NCBI GenBank assembly: GCA_947501555.1
Contig: CANMWG010000001.1
Span: forward strand, 1,798,001-1,862,000
Reading direction: 5' to 3'
DNA length: 64,000 nucleotides
Origin: an uncultured Paracoccaceae bacterium
Lineage (GTDB): Bacteria > Pseudomonadota > Alphaproteobacteria > Rhodobacterales > Rhodobacteraceae
The number at the start of each line of letters is the position of its first letter. Position 1 is the first letter of the stretch. A program made the translations under genes and the position numbers. Below are positions 8,886 through 17,360 of the stretch, piece after piece. Below the pieces are notes generated by a model. The model was not told where the DNA came from and ran no database searches. It worked only from the letters and a program-made list of their open reading frames with translations.

Positions 8886-9983
8886 TTAGAAATCGTTGAT
8901 ATTGCGCCATGCCTTTGCATCCGATGATGCATGAGCAGCGGCGATGATTTGGTTGACCTGCATTCCGTCGCGGAATGTAGGCCAGATGTTTTTGCCGGTC
9001 TCAATCGCGCGCAAGAAATCCCGCGCCTCGATGATGATTTGGTCTTGGTAACCCGTGCCGTGACCGGGCCCTTGGCAGAAGGGCGCATAGTCAGGGTGTG
9101 CCGGGCCGGTCAGGATTTTGGTAAAGCCGCGCTGCGCCTCTGGCCCATCCATTTTATAAAGATGAATCGCGTTTTGATCTTCGCCGTCAAAGCGGATTGC
9201 CCCCTTTGATCCCGTAATTTCGTAAGAATAACCCATCTTGCGCCCGGTCGCGACGCGGCTGGCATAGATTGACCCCAACACCCCGTTTTCGAACCGGCAG
9301 AGCATATGGGCGTGGTCATCGTTGGTTACTTCACCGCCCGGACGGGTCGGATAGACGGTTTCAATCTCGGCCAGGATCGATGTGATCGGCCCCATCAACC
9401 GCAAAGCACAGTTGATCGGATGTGGGGCCAAATCCCCCATCATGCCGTTGGCCTTGCCCGTTGTGCGCCATGTGGCGGGGGCGTTTGGGTCGGCCAGGAA
9501 ATCTTCGGTGTGTTCGCCGCGAAACCCTGTGATATTGCCAATTTCGCCGCTGTTGATCAGATCCCGGGCGAATTGGCTCGCGGGTGTGCGGATGTAGTTA
9601 AAGCCGGTCATGTTGATGTGGCCTTGCGCGGCTGCAACCATCGCCCGGCTGTCATCGACGTCTTTGCCCAGCGGTTTTTCACAGAACACAGGTTTGCCCA
9701 ACGCAAAGGCGGCTTCGGCGATGGGCCGATGCGTGGCTTGCGGGGTCGCGATAATGATCGCCTCGACCTTTGGATCATTCACCAAGGTCTGCCAACTATC
9801 GGTGGCACGTGCAAAGCCGTAGGCCAACCGATACTCCTCGGCTGACGCAGCGCTGGAGGCGCAGACCATTTCCAACCGGGGCCGCAAAGCAGTGTTGAAC
9901 ACAGCACCCACGGCAGACATCGCCACAGCATGAGCCTTGCCCATGTAGCCGCCACCTACGATTCCGATGCCGATTTGCGTCAT
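8886..9983 (-). CDS. Gfo/Idh/MocA family oxidoreductase
   Basis: The 365-residue protein has a Rossmann motif IGIVGGGYMGKAHA, the lysine motif CEKPLGKDVDDS and the D-x3-H active-site pattern in GDLAPHPIN. The start is preceded by GGGGAGGGG. It leads the minus-strand operon, with a LacI-type operator 25 bases upstream of its start and iolD divergent on the other side. It differs clearly from the canonical IolG at 14695 and probably oxidises another cyclitol or a glycosylated or methylated inositol; that is inference. Confidence 0.88.
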   Translation of the reverse strand: MTQIGIGIVGGGYMGKAHAVAMSAVGAVFNTALRPRLEMVCASSAASAEEYRLAYGFARATDSWQTLVNDPKVEAIIIATPQATHRPIAEAAFALGKPVFCEKPLGKDVDDSRAMVAAAQGHINMTGFNYIRTPASQFARDLINSGEIGNITGFRGEHTEDFLADPNAPATWRTTGKANGMMGDLAPHPINCALRLMGPITSILAEIETVYPTRPGGEVTNDDHAHMLCRFENGVLGSIYASRVATGRKMGYSYEITGSKGAIRFDGEDQNAIHLYKMDGPEAQRGFTKILTGPAHPDYAPFCQGPGHGTGYQDQIIIEARDFLRAIETGKNIWPTFRDGMQVNQIIAAAHASSDAKAWRNINDF

Positions 9984-10007
9984 GCTTACCCCTCCCCGGA
10001 AAATACA

Positions 10008-10025
10008 TTTGCAACCGGTTGCAAA
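10008..10025. promoter_or_regulatory. LacI-family operator palindrome 2
   Basis: A perfect 18-bp palindrome with the same core TTGCAACCGGTTGCAA as the site at 5644, in the 116-base divergent region between the dehydrogenase gene (start 9983) and iolD (start 10100). It links both catabolic operons to the LacI regulator. Confidence 0.8.
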
Positions 10026-10099
10026 ATTAGTATCCTTGGATTCGAAATCGCGCAAGCCGCAAAAACCGTGGCACTGCGTTTTAGGGGGGAGCCTAGCCG

Positions 10100-11959
10100 A
10101 TGACTGACGCCACCATTCGCCTGACTACGGCGCAGGCGATTATCCGGTATCTGGATAGTCAGTATATTGTTGTGGACGGTGTTCAGATGCGCCTGTGCGG
10201 CGGCGGCTTTGGTATCTTTGGCCATGGCAATGTCACCTGTCTGGGCGAGGCGCTTTATGATCATCGTGACACGTTGCCGTTGTATCGAGGGCAGAATGAA
10301 CAGGGCATGGGCTTTGCCGCTGCGGCCTATGCTAAGCAATGGCTGCGTCAGCGGTTTATGTTTTGCACCGCCAGCGCCGGTCCGGGGACCGCGAACCTGT
10401 TGACCAGCGCGGCCCTGGCCCATGCCAACCGCTTGCCGGTGCTGATGCTGTGCGGTGATACCTTTCTGACCCGCCTGCCCGATCCGGTGTTGCAGCAGCT
10501 TGAGCATTTCGGGAATCCGACATTTGGCGTGAATGATGCCTTCAAATCCGTCAGCCGCTACTGGGATCGGATCACGCATCCCGCGCAAATCATGCAGTCT
10601 TTGCCTGCCGCCTTGTCGACCATGCTGGACCCGGCCGATTGTGGCCCTGCGTTTATCGGCCTGCCGCAGGATGTGCAGGGTTGGACTTATGACTACCCAG
10701 AGGCCTTTTTTGCAAAGCGCGTGCATCATATCCGTCGCGCGGCCCCGGATGAAGATGACGTTGCCGCCGCCGTTGCCTTGTTGAAGGGTGCGGCGCGCCC
10801 GATGATCATCGCAGGCGGAGGTGTGCAATACAGTGGTGCGGTGGCTGAACTCACAGCTTTTGCCGAAGCCCATCAAATCCCCGTTGTGGAGACGATCGCG
10901 GGCCGGGCGAATATGCTGGCGGATCACCCGCTCAACTGTGGTCCAATTGGTGTGACCGGATCGGATAGCGCCAATGCGGTGGCTGAAAAGGCCGATGTGA
11001 TCTTGGCTGTGGGGACAAGGCTGCAGGACTTCACCACTGGGTCTTGGACCGCCTTTGCCAAGGATGCCAAGATTATCGGGCTGAATGCCGCGCGGCATGA
11101 CGCGATCAAACATATGTCCGCCCCGGTTGTAGGCGACGCCAAACGCGGATTGGCGGCCATGGCGCTGGATGACTACGCCGCCCCAACCGATTGGACCAGC
11201 TTTGCCCAGTCCGCGCGCGCCAAGTGGGATGCTTATGTGGCTGAAAATGTCGCCCCCGGTAATCGCCCCAATTCCTATGCCCAAGCCATTGGTGTCGTGA
11301 ATGACCTATGTGATCCGCGCGACCGTATTGTCGCCGCCGCTGGTGGCCTGCCTGCCGAGGTGACCGCCAACTGGCGCACGCTGGACATCGGCACTGTCGA
11401 TGTCGAGTTCGGCTTTTCCTGCATGGGATATGAGATCGCCGGCGGCTGGGGCGCGCGTATTGCGCAGGCCGAGCGTGAACCGGATGCGGATACCATCGTC
11501 TTTACCGGGGACGGGTCGTATTTGCTGATGAACTCAGACATCTATTCGTCGGTGTTGACCGGGAAGAAGCTGATCATTTTGGTGCTGGATAATGGCGGCT
11601 TTGCGGTCATCAACAAGCTGCAGAACAACACCGGTAATGAGAGTTTCAACAACCTGATCGCTGATACGCCGACGGCCACTGCCCCCTTCGCCGTGGATTT
11701 TGAGGCACATGCAGTTGCCATGGGTGCAGCCGCCGAAACGGTTGCCAATCCGGCAGAATTGGGCGAGGCCTTCAAGCGCGCCAAAGCAAGCGACAAAACC
11801 TATGTGATCTGCATGCAGGTTGATCCGTATGAAGGCTGGACGACCGAAGGACATGCGTGGTGGGAAGTTGGGACGCCCCATATCTCAGGCAGCAACCGTG
11901 TGACCGAAGCCCATGAAGATTGGGAATCCAGCCGCCCAAAACAGCGCAAGGGCATCTGA
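10100..11959 (+). CDS. iolD: 3D-(3,5/4)-trihydroxycyclohexane-1,2-dione hydrolase
   Basis: A 619-residue thiamine-diphosphate enzyme that opens the cyclohexane ring in myo-inositol degradation. Visible features are the N-terminal pyrimidine-binding domain with RGQNEQGMGFAAAAYAKQ (glutamate for cofactor activation), TASAGPGTANLL, and the C-terminal TPP motif starting GDGSYLLMN and ending VLDNGG. Length agrees with the family (about 610-640). It starts the plus-strand operon iolD-iolC-iolB-aldolase-iolG; its stop overlaps the iolC start (TGATG). A strong GGGGGGAG ribosome binding site precedes the ATG. Confidence 0.96.
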   Translation: MTDATIRLTTAQAIIRYLDSQYIVVDGVQMRLCGGGFGIFGHGNVTCLGEALYDHRDTLPLYRGQNEQGMGFAAAAYAKQWLRQRFMFCTASAGPGTANLLTSAALAHANRLPVLMLCGDTFLTRLPDPVLQQLEHFGNPTFGVNDAFKSVSRYWDRITHPAQIMQSLPAALSTMLDPADCGPAFIGLPQDVQGWTYDYPEAFFAKRVHHIRRAAPDEDDVAAAVALLKGAARPMIIAGGGVQYSGAVAELTAFAEAHQIPVVETIAGRANMLADHPLNCGPIGVTGSDSANAVAEKADVILAVGTRLQDFTTGSWTAFAKDAKIIGLNAARHDAIKHMSAPVVGDAKRGLAAMALDDYAAPTDWTSFAQSARAKWDAYVAENVAPGNRPNSYAQAIGVVNDLCDPRDRIVAAAGGLPAEVTANWRTLDIGTVDVEFGFSCMGYEIAGGWGARIAQAEREPDADTIVFTGDGSYLLMNSDIYSSVLTGKKLIILVLDNGGFAVINKLQNNTGNESFNNLIADTPTATAPFAVDFEAHAVAMGAAAETVANPAELGEAFKRAKASDKTYVICMQVDPYEGWTTEGHAWWEVGTPHISGSNRVTEAHEDWESSRPKQRKGI

Positions 11960-12939
11960 TGGACGTCATTGCGGGGATTAAAAGGAACGACTTTGTAGTC
12001 GTGGGCCGTGTCGGGATGGATTTGTTCCCTGACCCTCCCGGCATGGATATTGAAAATGCGACAACGTTGAATGTGGATATGGGCGGATCATCCGCCAATA
12101 TCGCGGCGGGCGTGGTCAAGCTGGGTGGCAAGGCCGCTTTGGTTACTTGTGTTTCCGATGATGCCGTGGGCCGTGCTTGCCTGCGCATGCTGCGTAAATA
12201 CGGGATCGATGAAACTTACGTCCGCACGGTAGGCGGAGAGGCACGTAATTCGCTGGCACTTTATGAAAGCCGGGTAGAGGACCATCAGTCGGTCATCTAT
12301 CGCAACGGAGCCGCTGACTTTGAAATGACCGTCGCGGATGTTGAGGCCGTCGACTATGGCCGCTTTGGTGCGCTCGTGACCGCAGGCACCGTCTTCGCAG
12401 CTGAGCCTTCGCGTAGTGCGGCGTTCCGCGCGTTTGAATTGGCCCGCGCAGCCGGGCTACCGATTATCTTTGATGTGGATTACCGACCTTATTCCTGGCC
12501 TTCACCCGCCGTTGCCGCTGATGTTCTGTCCCGCGCGGGTGCGTTATCCGACGTGATTGTCGGCAATGATGAAGAATTTGGGTTTATGGCCGGTAACATC
12601 GACAAGGGGTTGCAAAAAGCTCGCGAGCTAGCCGCATCCAGCGCCAATATTGTGATCTACAAGATGGGTGCCGAGGGTGCTGTAACACTTCAAGGAACGG
12701 ATGAGCTCCGAACCGGCATCTATCCTGTTCAAGCGATGAAACCTACCGGTGCGGGCGATAGCTTTATGGCGGGCCTGCTGACGGGCATCGCGGATGGGCT
12801 GGCGCTGCAAGACGCTGTCCTGCGCGGATCGGCCTGTGCTGCAATTGTTGTGGGTCAACCCGGGTGCGCCCCTGCGATGCCCTACCCCGCTGATGTAAAA
12901 GAATTTGTGGCCGCACACCCCGGCCCCACTGATCCTTGA
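11959..12939 (+). CDS. iolC: 5-dehydro-2-deoxygluconokinase
   Basis: A 326-residue PfkB/ribokinase-family kinase with DMGGSSANIAAGVVKLGG near the N-terminus and the ATP/catalytic motif PTGAGDSFMAGLLTG near residue 260. It phosphorylates 5-dehydro-2-deoxygluconate in inositol breakdown. The start overlaps the iolD stop by one base, so the two are translationally coupled; an ATG 39 bases earlier inside iolD is not used. In several rhizobia IolC carries an extra C-terminal aldolase-like domain (DUF2090); here the protein ends after the kinase and a separate aldolase gene follows. Confidence 0.95.
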   Translation: MDVIAGIKRNDFVVVGRVGMDLFPDPPGMDIENATTLNVDMGGSSANIAAGVVKLGGKAALVTCVSDDAVGRACLRMLRKYGIDETYVRTVGGEARNSLALYESRVEDHQSVIYRNGAADFEMTVADVEAVDYGRFGALVTAGTVFAAEPSRSAAFRAFELARAAGLPIIFDVDYRPYSWPSPAVAADVLSRAGALSDVIVGNDEEFGFMAGNIDKGLQKARELAASSANIVIYKMGAEGAVTLQGTDELRTGIYPVQAMKPTGAGDSFMAGLLTGIADGLALQDAVLRGSACAAIVVGQPGCAPAMPYPADVKEFVAAHPGPTDP

Positions 12940-12952
12940 AAGGACCACGCCC

Positions 12953-13795
12953 ATGCATATCGCACCTTATGACAATCAAAATAAGCCTATTGTGGATGTG
13001 GATGACCCAACCGTTCCGCTGAACTATTTCAACATCGTCAAACTGAAAAAGGGGCAGGCGTTTGAATATGCGGTGCCCGGGTATGAGACCTGCATCGTCC
13101 CCGCCACAGGCACCATTGATGTGGATATCGAAGGGTTCAAAGCGGACGCGCTGGGTCACAGGGTCGAAGATGTCTGGGGCGGCGAACCCGAAGGCGTCTA
13201 TGTGCCCGTTGCGGCGAAAGCCGCAATGGTGTGCGTATCAGACACGGCCGAGGTGTTCATCTGTGGTGCGCGGTATGACAAAGTGCTGGACGCCTTTGAT
13301 GTCCGCGCCGATGAACTGGATTTGGTACAATACGGATCGGACGACACCAAGACACACCGTAAGATCAAACATATCCTTGGAACCAAGTACCATGACAAGG
13401 TCGGCCGCTTGCTGGTGTCCGAGCTGTTCACTGTGGGCGAAGGGGGGTGGTCAGGGTTTCCATCCCATAAGCATGACACCGACCGTCTGCCCGATGAAAC
13501 CCGCCACGATGAAACCTATAACTTCCGCTTCAAACCGAACCACGGATCCGGTGTGCAGATGTTGCAACGCGAAGATGGCAAGGCGGGTGACGCCTATCAC
13601 ATCGTGGATGGATCAACGATTTGTCTGGATAGTGGCTACCACCCTTGCGCCGTTCTGCCCGGTTATCAGATGTATTATTTCACCATTCTGGGTGGTTTGT
13701 CGCAGCGATCATTGGTCCAATATTTCCAGCCATCCCATGCCAACCAGATTGAGACCATTCCGGGCATCAAAGACATGATTGCCAAGTTCAAATAA
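12953..13795 (+). CDS. iolB: 5-deoxy-glucuronate isomerase
   Basis: A 280-residue double-cupin protein with the metal-binding stretch SHKHDTDRLPDETRHDETYN, characteristic of IolB. It converts 5-deoxy-D-glucuronate, the IolD product, to 5-dehydro-2-deoxygluconate for IolC. It starts 13 bases after iolC with GAAAGGACCACGCCC upstream; the in-frame ATG at 12905 lies inside iolC and is rejected. It is followed by a 30-bp palindrome before the aldolase gene. Confidence 0.95.
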   Translation: MHIAPYDNQNKPIVDVDDPTVPLNYFNIVKLKKGQAFEYAVPGYETCIVPATGTIDVDIEGFKADALGHRVEDVWGGEPEGVYVPVAAKAAMVCVSDTAEVFICGARYDKVLDAFDVRADELDLVQYGSDDTKTHRKIKHILGTKYHDKVGRLLVSELFTVGEGGWSGFPSHKHDTDRLPDETRHDETYNFRFKPNHGSGVQMLQREDGKAGDAYHIVDGSTICLDSGYHPCAVLPGYQMYYFTILGGLSQRSLVQYFQPSHANQIETIPGIKDMIAKFK

Positions 13796-13806
13796 CCAGC
13801 GGGACC

Positions 13807-13836
13807 GGGCCTCAAATTTCTAGAAATTTGAGGCCC
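13807..13836. repeat. 30-bp perfect palindrome between iolB and aldolase gene
   Basis: Arms of 15 bases (GGGCCTCAAATTTCT and complement) meet without a loop, 11 bases after the iolB stop. It is too AT-rich in the middle and lacks a T-run for a classical terminator. A dispersed REP-like element or an RNA-stabilising hairpin within the operon is plausible. Confidence 0.75.
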
Positions 13837-13862
13837 CCGACGTCAGAAAAGTTGGAACCATT

Positions 13863-14690
13863 ATGCCACTCGTCACGCTTGCCGAAGTCCTGCAACCCGC
13901 GTTAAAGAACGGCCACGCCGTGGCCGGGTTGGTCACGCTCGGCTGGGAAGATATGCGCGCCTATGTCGCCGCAGCTGAAGCCGAAGACTGCCCGGTGATC
14001 TTGCAAGCTGGACCATCCTGCCGCGCCCATACCCCCCTGCCGGTCCTCGGCAAAATGTTTCGCCATCTGGCCGAGGGCGCATCCGTGCCCGTCGTCGCCC
14101 ATCTGGATCATGGCTACACCATGGAAGAATGCCGCGAAGCTTTGGATGCGGGCTTTACGTCCTTAATGTTCGACGGATCTCGTCTGCCCTTGGCCGACAA
14201 TATCGCACAGACCCGCGCCATCGCCGAGATGGCCCATGCTGCGGGCATTTCCTGCGAGGGTGAGATCGGGTTTGTGGGCTATGCAGATGGCGAAAACTCA
14301 GCCGGAACCGAGCCCGGTGAGGCCGCCCAATTCGCCCTCGAGACCAATGTCGATGCCATGGCGATTTCTGTGGGAAACGTGCATTTGCAGCAAGACAAGG
14401 AAGGCGGTCTCGACCTGCCCCGTATTCGCGCGATTGAGGCTGTGACAGATGTGCCTTTGGTCATTCACGGCGGGTCGGGGGTGCCTGTGGCCCAACGCAC
14501 AGCGCTCGCCACTGGATCGCAAATTTGCAAGTTCAATATTGGCACAGAATTGCGCATGGCCTTCGGTGCAGCGCTCCGCGATGCGGTGAACAGTGACCCG
14601 GACCGATTTGACCGGGTGCAAATTCTTAAAGACACCCATGATCCTCTCGTTGCCGCCGCGCGGCAAGTGCTGCGCACATTCAAAGGATAA
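13863..14690 (+). CDS. iolJ: class II aldolase, probable 6-phospho-5-dehydro-2-deoxygluconate aldolase
   Basis: The 275-residue protein has class II (zinc) fructose-bisphosphate aldolase family hallmarks: VVAHLDHGY (catalytic Asp and zinc His), CEGEIGFVGYADG, VIHGGSGVP and FNIGTELRMAF. Its place right after iolDCB points to the IolJ reaction, cleavage of 6-phospho-5-dehydro-2-deoxygluconate to dihydroxyacetone phosphate and malonate semialdehyde. The family also contains tagatose and fructose bisphosphate aldolases, so the gene name rests on context. Confidence 0.82.
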   Translation: MPLVTLAEVLQPALKNGHAVAGLVTLGWEDMRAYVAAAEAEDCPVILQAGPSCRAHTPLPVLGKMFRHLAEGASVPVVAHLDHGYTMEECREALDAGFTSLMFDGSRLPLADNIAQTRAIAEMAHAAGISCEGEIGFVGYADGENSAGTEPGEAAQFALETNVDAMAISVGNVHLQQDKEGGLDLPRIRAIEAVTDVPLVIHGGSGVPVAQRTALATGSQICKFNIGTELRMAFGAALRDAVNSDPDRFDRVQILKDTHDPLVAAARQVLRTFKG

Positions 14691-14694
14691 GCCA

Positions 14695-15681
14695 ATGATA
14701 AAAATCGGACTTTTGGGCTGCGGGCGGATCGGGCAGGTTCACGCACGCGCGATTTCCCGGCTGGACAACGCCCGGCTAATCGCTGTTGCAGATGCATTCC
14801 CTCAGGCCGCGGACAGTCTTGCTGCGCAGACGAGCGCCACCGTCCGCAGCATTGATCAGATCATGATCAGTGACGACGTGGATGCCATCATTATTGGTAC
14901 TCCGACGGACACGCATTACGACTTGATCCATGCGGCTGCAGCTGCAGGAAAGGCAATCTTTTGTGAAAAGCCGGTTGATCTGTCCGCCGACCGTATCCGC
15001 GACTGTATCAAAGCTGTGGATCGCGCAGGTGTTGCATTTTTTACCGCATTCAACCGTCGCTTTGATCCGAATTTTTCAAATATTCAGGCGCGCATTGCAG
15101 CGGGTGAGATTGGTGATGTTGAGATCGTGACGATCTTGTCGCGGGATCCTTCCCCCCCGCCCATCAGCTACATCGAAAGCTCGGGCGGGATTTTCCGTGA
15201 TATGATGATCCATGATTTTGATATGGCCCGGTTTTTGCTGCAGGAAGAACCCGTGCAAGTCTTTGCCGTGGGTGCGGCATTGGTTGATCCTGCAATAGGT
15301 GCGGCAGGTGATGTGGATACCGCTGCGGTAACCCTGACCACCGCCAGTGGGAAAATCTGCCAGATCTCAAATTCGCGCCGCGCCGCGTATGGCTATGATC
15401 AGCGGATTGAGGTCCATGGCTCCAAAGGCATGCTGCGCGCCGAGAATATGTTGGAAAATAGCGTTGAGATGGCGTCTGAAACAGGGTTTCAGCGGGCACC
15501 CGCCATGAATTTCTTTCTGGAACGCTATGCGCCTGCGTATGAGGCCGAGATCGCCCACTTTGTGGCGGCGCTGGAGGCCTCTAGGCCTCCGTTGCCCGGG
15601 ATCAGGGACGGGTTGCAGGCCCAACTGCTGGCAGATGCGGCAGCAACGTCTTTGGCGACGGGTGCGCCGGTCCTACTTTAA
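14695..15681 (+). CDS. iolG: inositol 2-dehydrogenase
   Basis: A 328-residue NAD-dependent Gfo/Idh/MocA enzyme: Rossmann motif GLLGCGRIGQVHA, catalytic lysine in FCEKPVDLS, FTAFNRRFDPNF and the D-x3-H pattern in RDMMIHDFDMARF, which match bacterial myo-inositol 2-dehydrogenases. It would oxidise myo-inositol to scyllo-inosose, the first step of the pathway. The start follows AAAGGATAAGCC, four bases after the aldolase stop; the ATG at 14593 lies within the aldolase gene. Malonate-semialdehyde dehydrogenase (iolA), needed later in the pathway, is not in the window. Confidence 0.9.
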   Translation: MIKIGLLGCGRIGQVHARAISRLDNARLIAVADAFPQAADSLAAQTSATVRSIDQIMISDDVDAIIIGTPTDTHYDLIHAAAAAGKAIFCEKPVDLSADRIRDCIKAVDRAGVAFFTAFNRRFDPNFSNIQARIAAGEIGDVEIVTILSRDPSPPPISYIESSGGIFRDMMIHDFDMARFLLQEEPVQVFAVGAALVDPAIGAAGDVDTAAVTLTTASGKICQISNSRRAAYGYDQRIEVHGSKGMLRAENMLENSVEMASETGFQRAPAMNFFLERYAPAYEAEIAHFVAALEASRPPLPGIRDGLQAQLLADAAATSLATGAPVLL

Positions 15682-15753
15682 AGGAACCTTTGCATTCCCG
15701 CGGTCCCGTGTCAGGTATGCGGGCAACCTGCAGCTTTGACGTGAGGACAGCCC

Positions 15754-16152
15754 GTGCAAGATATCATGCTCCCCATCACCAGTCTGACGGCCATCTTTCT
15801 GGCTTGTTTGCATTTGGCTTTGACCTGGCGCGTGATCACGATCCGCCGCAAAGATGGGGTTGTGTTAGGCGACAATGATGACCGCGTGTTGACAAAGGCG
15901 ATCCGGGGACAGGCAAATGCGGCTGAACAAATTCCGCTGGGATTGATCTTGCTGGGGCTGAGCGAACTGCAAGGCGGGCCGTTCATGTTGTTGTGCGTCT
16001 TAGCGCTGGTGTTTACTGCTGGCCGGACCATGCACGCCGTCTACTTTGGTGTCCCTGGAACACCTTGGCCCCTGCGCTTTTATGGGATGTTTTTGACCTT
16101 GGTTGGACATGCGGGGCTGGTCTGCACCTTGGGCTTCACAGTTCTGACCTGA
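15754..16152 (+). CDS. MAPEG-family membrane protein
   Basis: A 132-residue protein with four hydrophobic segments. The pattern RVLTKAIRGQANAAEQIPLG in the loop is typical of MAPEG (membrane-associated eicosanoid and glutathione metabolism) proteins of proteobacteria. The start is GTG, preceded by GAGGACA. It lies 72 bases downstream of iolG and may be co-transcribed, but a role in inositol use is not suggested. Its end converges on rpmG. Confidence 0.85.
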   Translation: MQDIMLPITSLTAIFLACLHLALTWRVITIRRKDGVVLGDNDDRVLTKAIRGQANAAEQIPLGLILLGLSELQGGPFMLLCVLALVFTAGRTMHAVYFGVPGTPWPLRFYGMFLTLVGHAGLVCTLGFTVLT

Positions 16153-16183
16153 AAAAGCAAAAGGCCGCGCAAAAAGCACGGCC
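16151..16183 (-). terminator. Rho-independent terminator of rpmG
   Basis: Read on the minus strand, GGCCGTGC-TTTTT-GCGCGGCC is followed by TTTTGCTTTTT. It sits 27 bases beyond the rpmG stop and directly abuts the MAPEG stop codon. Confidence 0.85.
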
Positions 16184-16209
16184 CTGTCTAAAGCAAAGCA
16201 AAAGATCAG

Positions 16210-16377
16210 TTACTTGATCTTGCCCTCTTTGTATTCCACATGCTTACGCACAACCGGGTCATACTTTTTGATGACCATCTTTTCAGTCATTGTACGCGCG
16301 TTCTTCTTTGTCACGTAAAAATGCCCGGTCCCCGCAGTGGAGTTCAGGCGGATCTTGATGGTGGTTGGCTTCGCCAT
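16210..16377 (-). CDS. rpmG: 50S ribosomal protein L33
   Basis: A 55-residue protein that reads [20 protein letters not shown] and continues with [10 protein letters not shown] and a C-terminal [17 protein letters not shown], a full-length match to L33 of the cysteine-free type. It is part of the large ribosomal subunit near the E site. AGGAGAGATGAG precedes the start; a promoter-like pair is seen at 16441-16468 and a terminator at 16151-16183, so it is a single-gene unit. The lack of CXXC zinc motifs indicates the zinc-independent form. Confidence 0.97.
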   Translation of the reverse strand: MAKPTTIKIRLNSTAGTGHFYVTKKNARTMTEKMVIKKYDPVVRKHVEYKEGKIK

Positions 16378-16440
16378 ATCTCATCTCTCCTGGGTAGCGG
16401 GCCGGTGAAGGCGCATCGCATAAAAAATCGTTGAAGCTGC

Positions 16441-16468
16441 CTTTTACGCCTGCGCGGCCCCGAGTCAA
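16441..16468 (-). promoter_or_regulatory. candidate sigma-70 promoter of rpmG
   Basis: On the minus strand TTGACT (16468-16463) and TAAAAG (16446-16441) are separated by 16 bases and lie about 65-90 bases upstream of the rpmG start. The -35 element is strong, the -10 element is moderate. Confidence 0.45.
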
Positions 16469-16484
16469 CCGCAAAGGACCCGAT

Positions 16485-16868
16485 TTAGCGAACTTGCGTG
16501 ACATCACGCGACACAACAAGGACAGAGGTTGGCACACCGTCCACACCGGGGACGGCAGTAAGGGTCATGGCCCAAGCCTTTTGCGTACCCCGCGCCATCG
16601 TGCGCGTCACCTCGAAATGTTGCACTTCGCCCGCCAATGCGGCCTCAAACCGCTGCTTGAGCATCGCAGTTTGATCGGCGGACCAGAAATCCCACCACGG
16701 TTTGCCAACCACATCGGAAAGACTACTGATCTCTAAGGCTTCGAGACTCTGTTGGCCCATGAAACTGATCCGGCCGGACCGGTTGAGAAGTTTCACACAA
16801 TCAGGACTGTTGCGCAGTTCTGAAAGTGGGCGGCGCATGGCATCTTTTGCCAAATCGTCTTGGGTCAT
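16485..16868 (-). CDS. single PAS-domain protein
   Basis: About 127 residues that form one PAS domain: LLNRSGRISFMGQQSLEAL, then VVGKPWWDFWSADQTAML and a C-terminal VPTSVLVVSRDVT. No kinase, GGDEF or helix-turn-helix region is attached, so it may act as a free-standing sensor or adaptor. The start is taken at MTQDDLAKDAM; an ATG eight codons upstream is possible. It lies between rnpB and rpmG on the same strand. The ligand is unknown. Confidence 0.78.
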   Translation of the reverse strand: MTQDDLAKDAMRRPLSELRNSPDCVKLLNRSGRISFMGQQSLEALEISSLSDVVGKPWWDFWSADQTAMLKQRFEAALAGEVQHFEVTRTMARGTQKAWAMTLTAVPGVDGVPTSVLVVSRDVTQVR

Positions 16869-16953
16869 CGTGTAGCCTGTCGTTTTGCACAACTTTAAAT
16901 CCTAGGTAGCACAAATCTTCAATATACAACCCGCCGTTAACCATTTTTATTTT

Positions 16954-17324
16954 GCGCGGATGGCCTGTAAGCCGGATTCTGTCCAGGCGACCGAAACCAC
17001 CCTGGATGACCATTCATCTGACGCACCTGTTACCAGACGCGCTCTAGCTGCCAACCCGGACCTGCTCGGGCTCAAGCAGCCCTGTCTTGCGACACGCGGT
17101 CCCTATTTGGCATTGCTCCCGGTGGGGCTTGCCATGCCGCTTGCGTTGCCGCTCGCGCGGTGGGCTCTTACCCCACCGTTTCACCATGACCTACTTGTAG
17201 CAGGCCGTCTGTTCTCTGTGGCGCTATCCCTAGGGTTACCCCCGCCGGGCGTTACCCGGCACCGTGCTTTTTGGAGTCCGGACTTTCCTCGACATTTCTG
17301 CCGCAGCCATCCAGCCATCCGCGC
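16954..17324 (-). ncRNA. rnpB: RNase P RNA
   Basis: On the minus strand the universally conserved segments of bacterial type A RNase P RNA are present in order: GAGGAAAGTCCGGACTCC, ACAGAGAACAGACGGCC, GGTGAAACGGTGGGGTAAGA and GAATCCGGCTTACAGGCC. The ends pair as helix P1 (GCGCGGATGGC with GCCATCCGCGC). A T-rich stretch follows the 3' end. The RNA is the catalytic component that removes 5' leaders from pre-tRNAs. Ends are set from the P1 helix and may be off by a few bases. Confidence 0.97.
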
Positions 17325-17331
17325 AATCGCC

Positions 17332-17360
17332 GGGTTAGGCCCAAGCGGCGTTCACGTCAA
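17332..17360 (-). promoter_or_regulatory. candidate promoter of rnpB
   Basis: On the minus strand TTGACG (17360-17355) and TAACCC (17337-17332) are 17 bases apart, and the predicted RNA start is 7 bases further on. The promoter lies within the 3' end of the amidase gene, whose TAA stop (17337-17335) forms part of the -10 element. Confidence 0.5.

Noticed and set aside
9986-11284. 432-codon open frame on the minus strand opposite iolD
   Set aside because: iolD on the plus strand is fully conserved across this span; the antisense frame is rich in Arg, Gly, His and Gln and has no recognisable domain, as expected of a shadow in GC-rich DNA.
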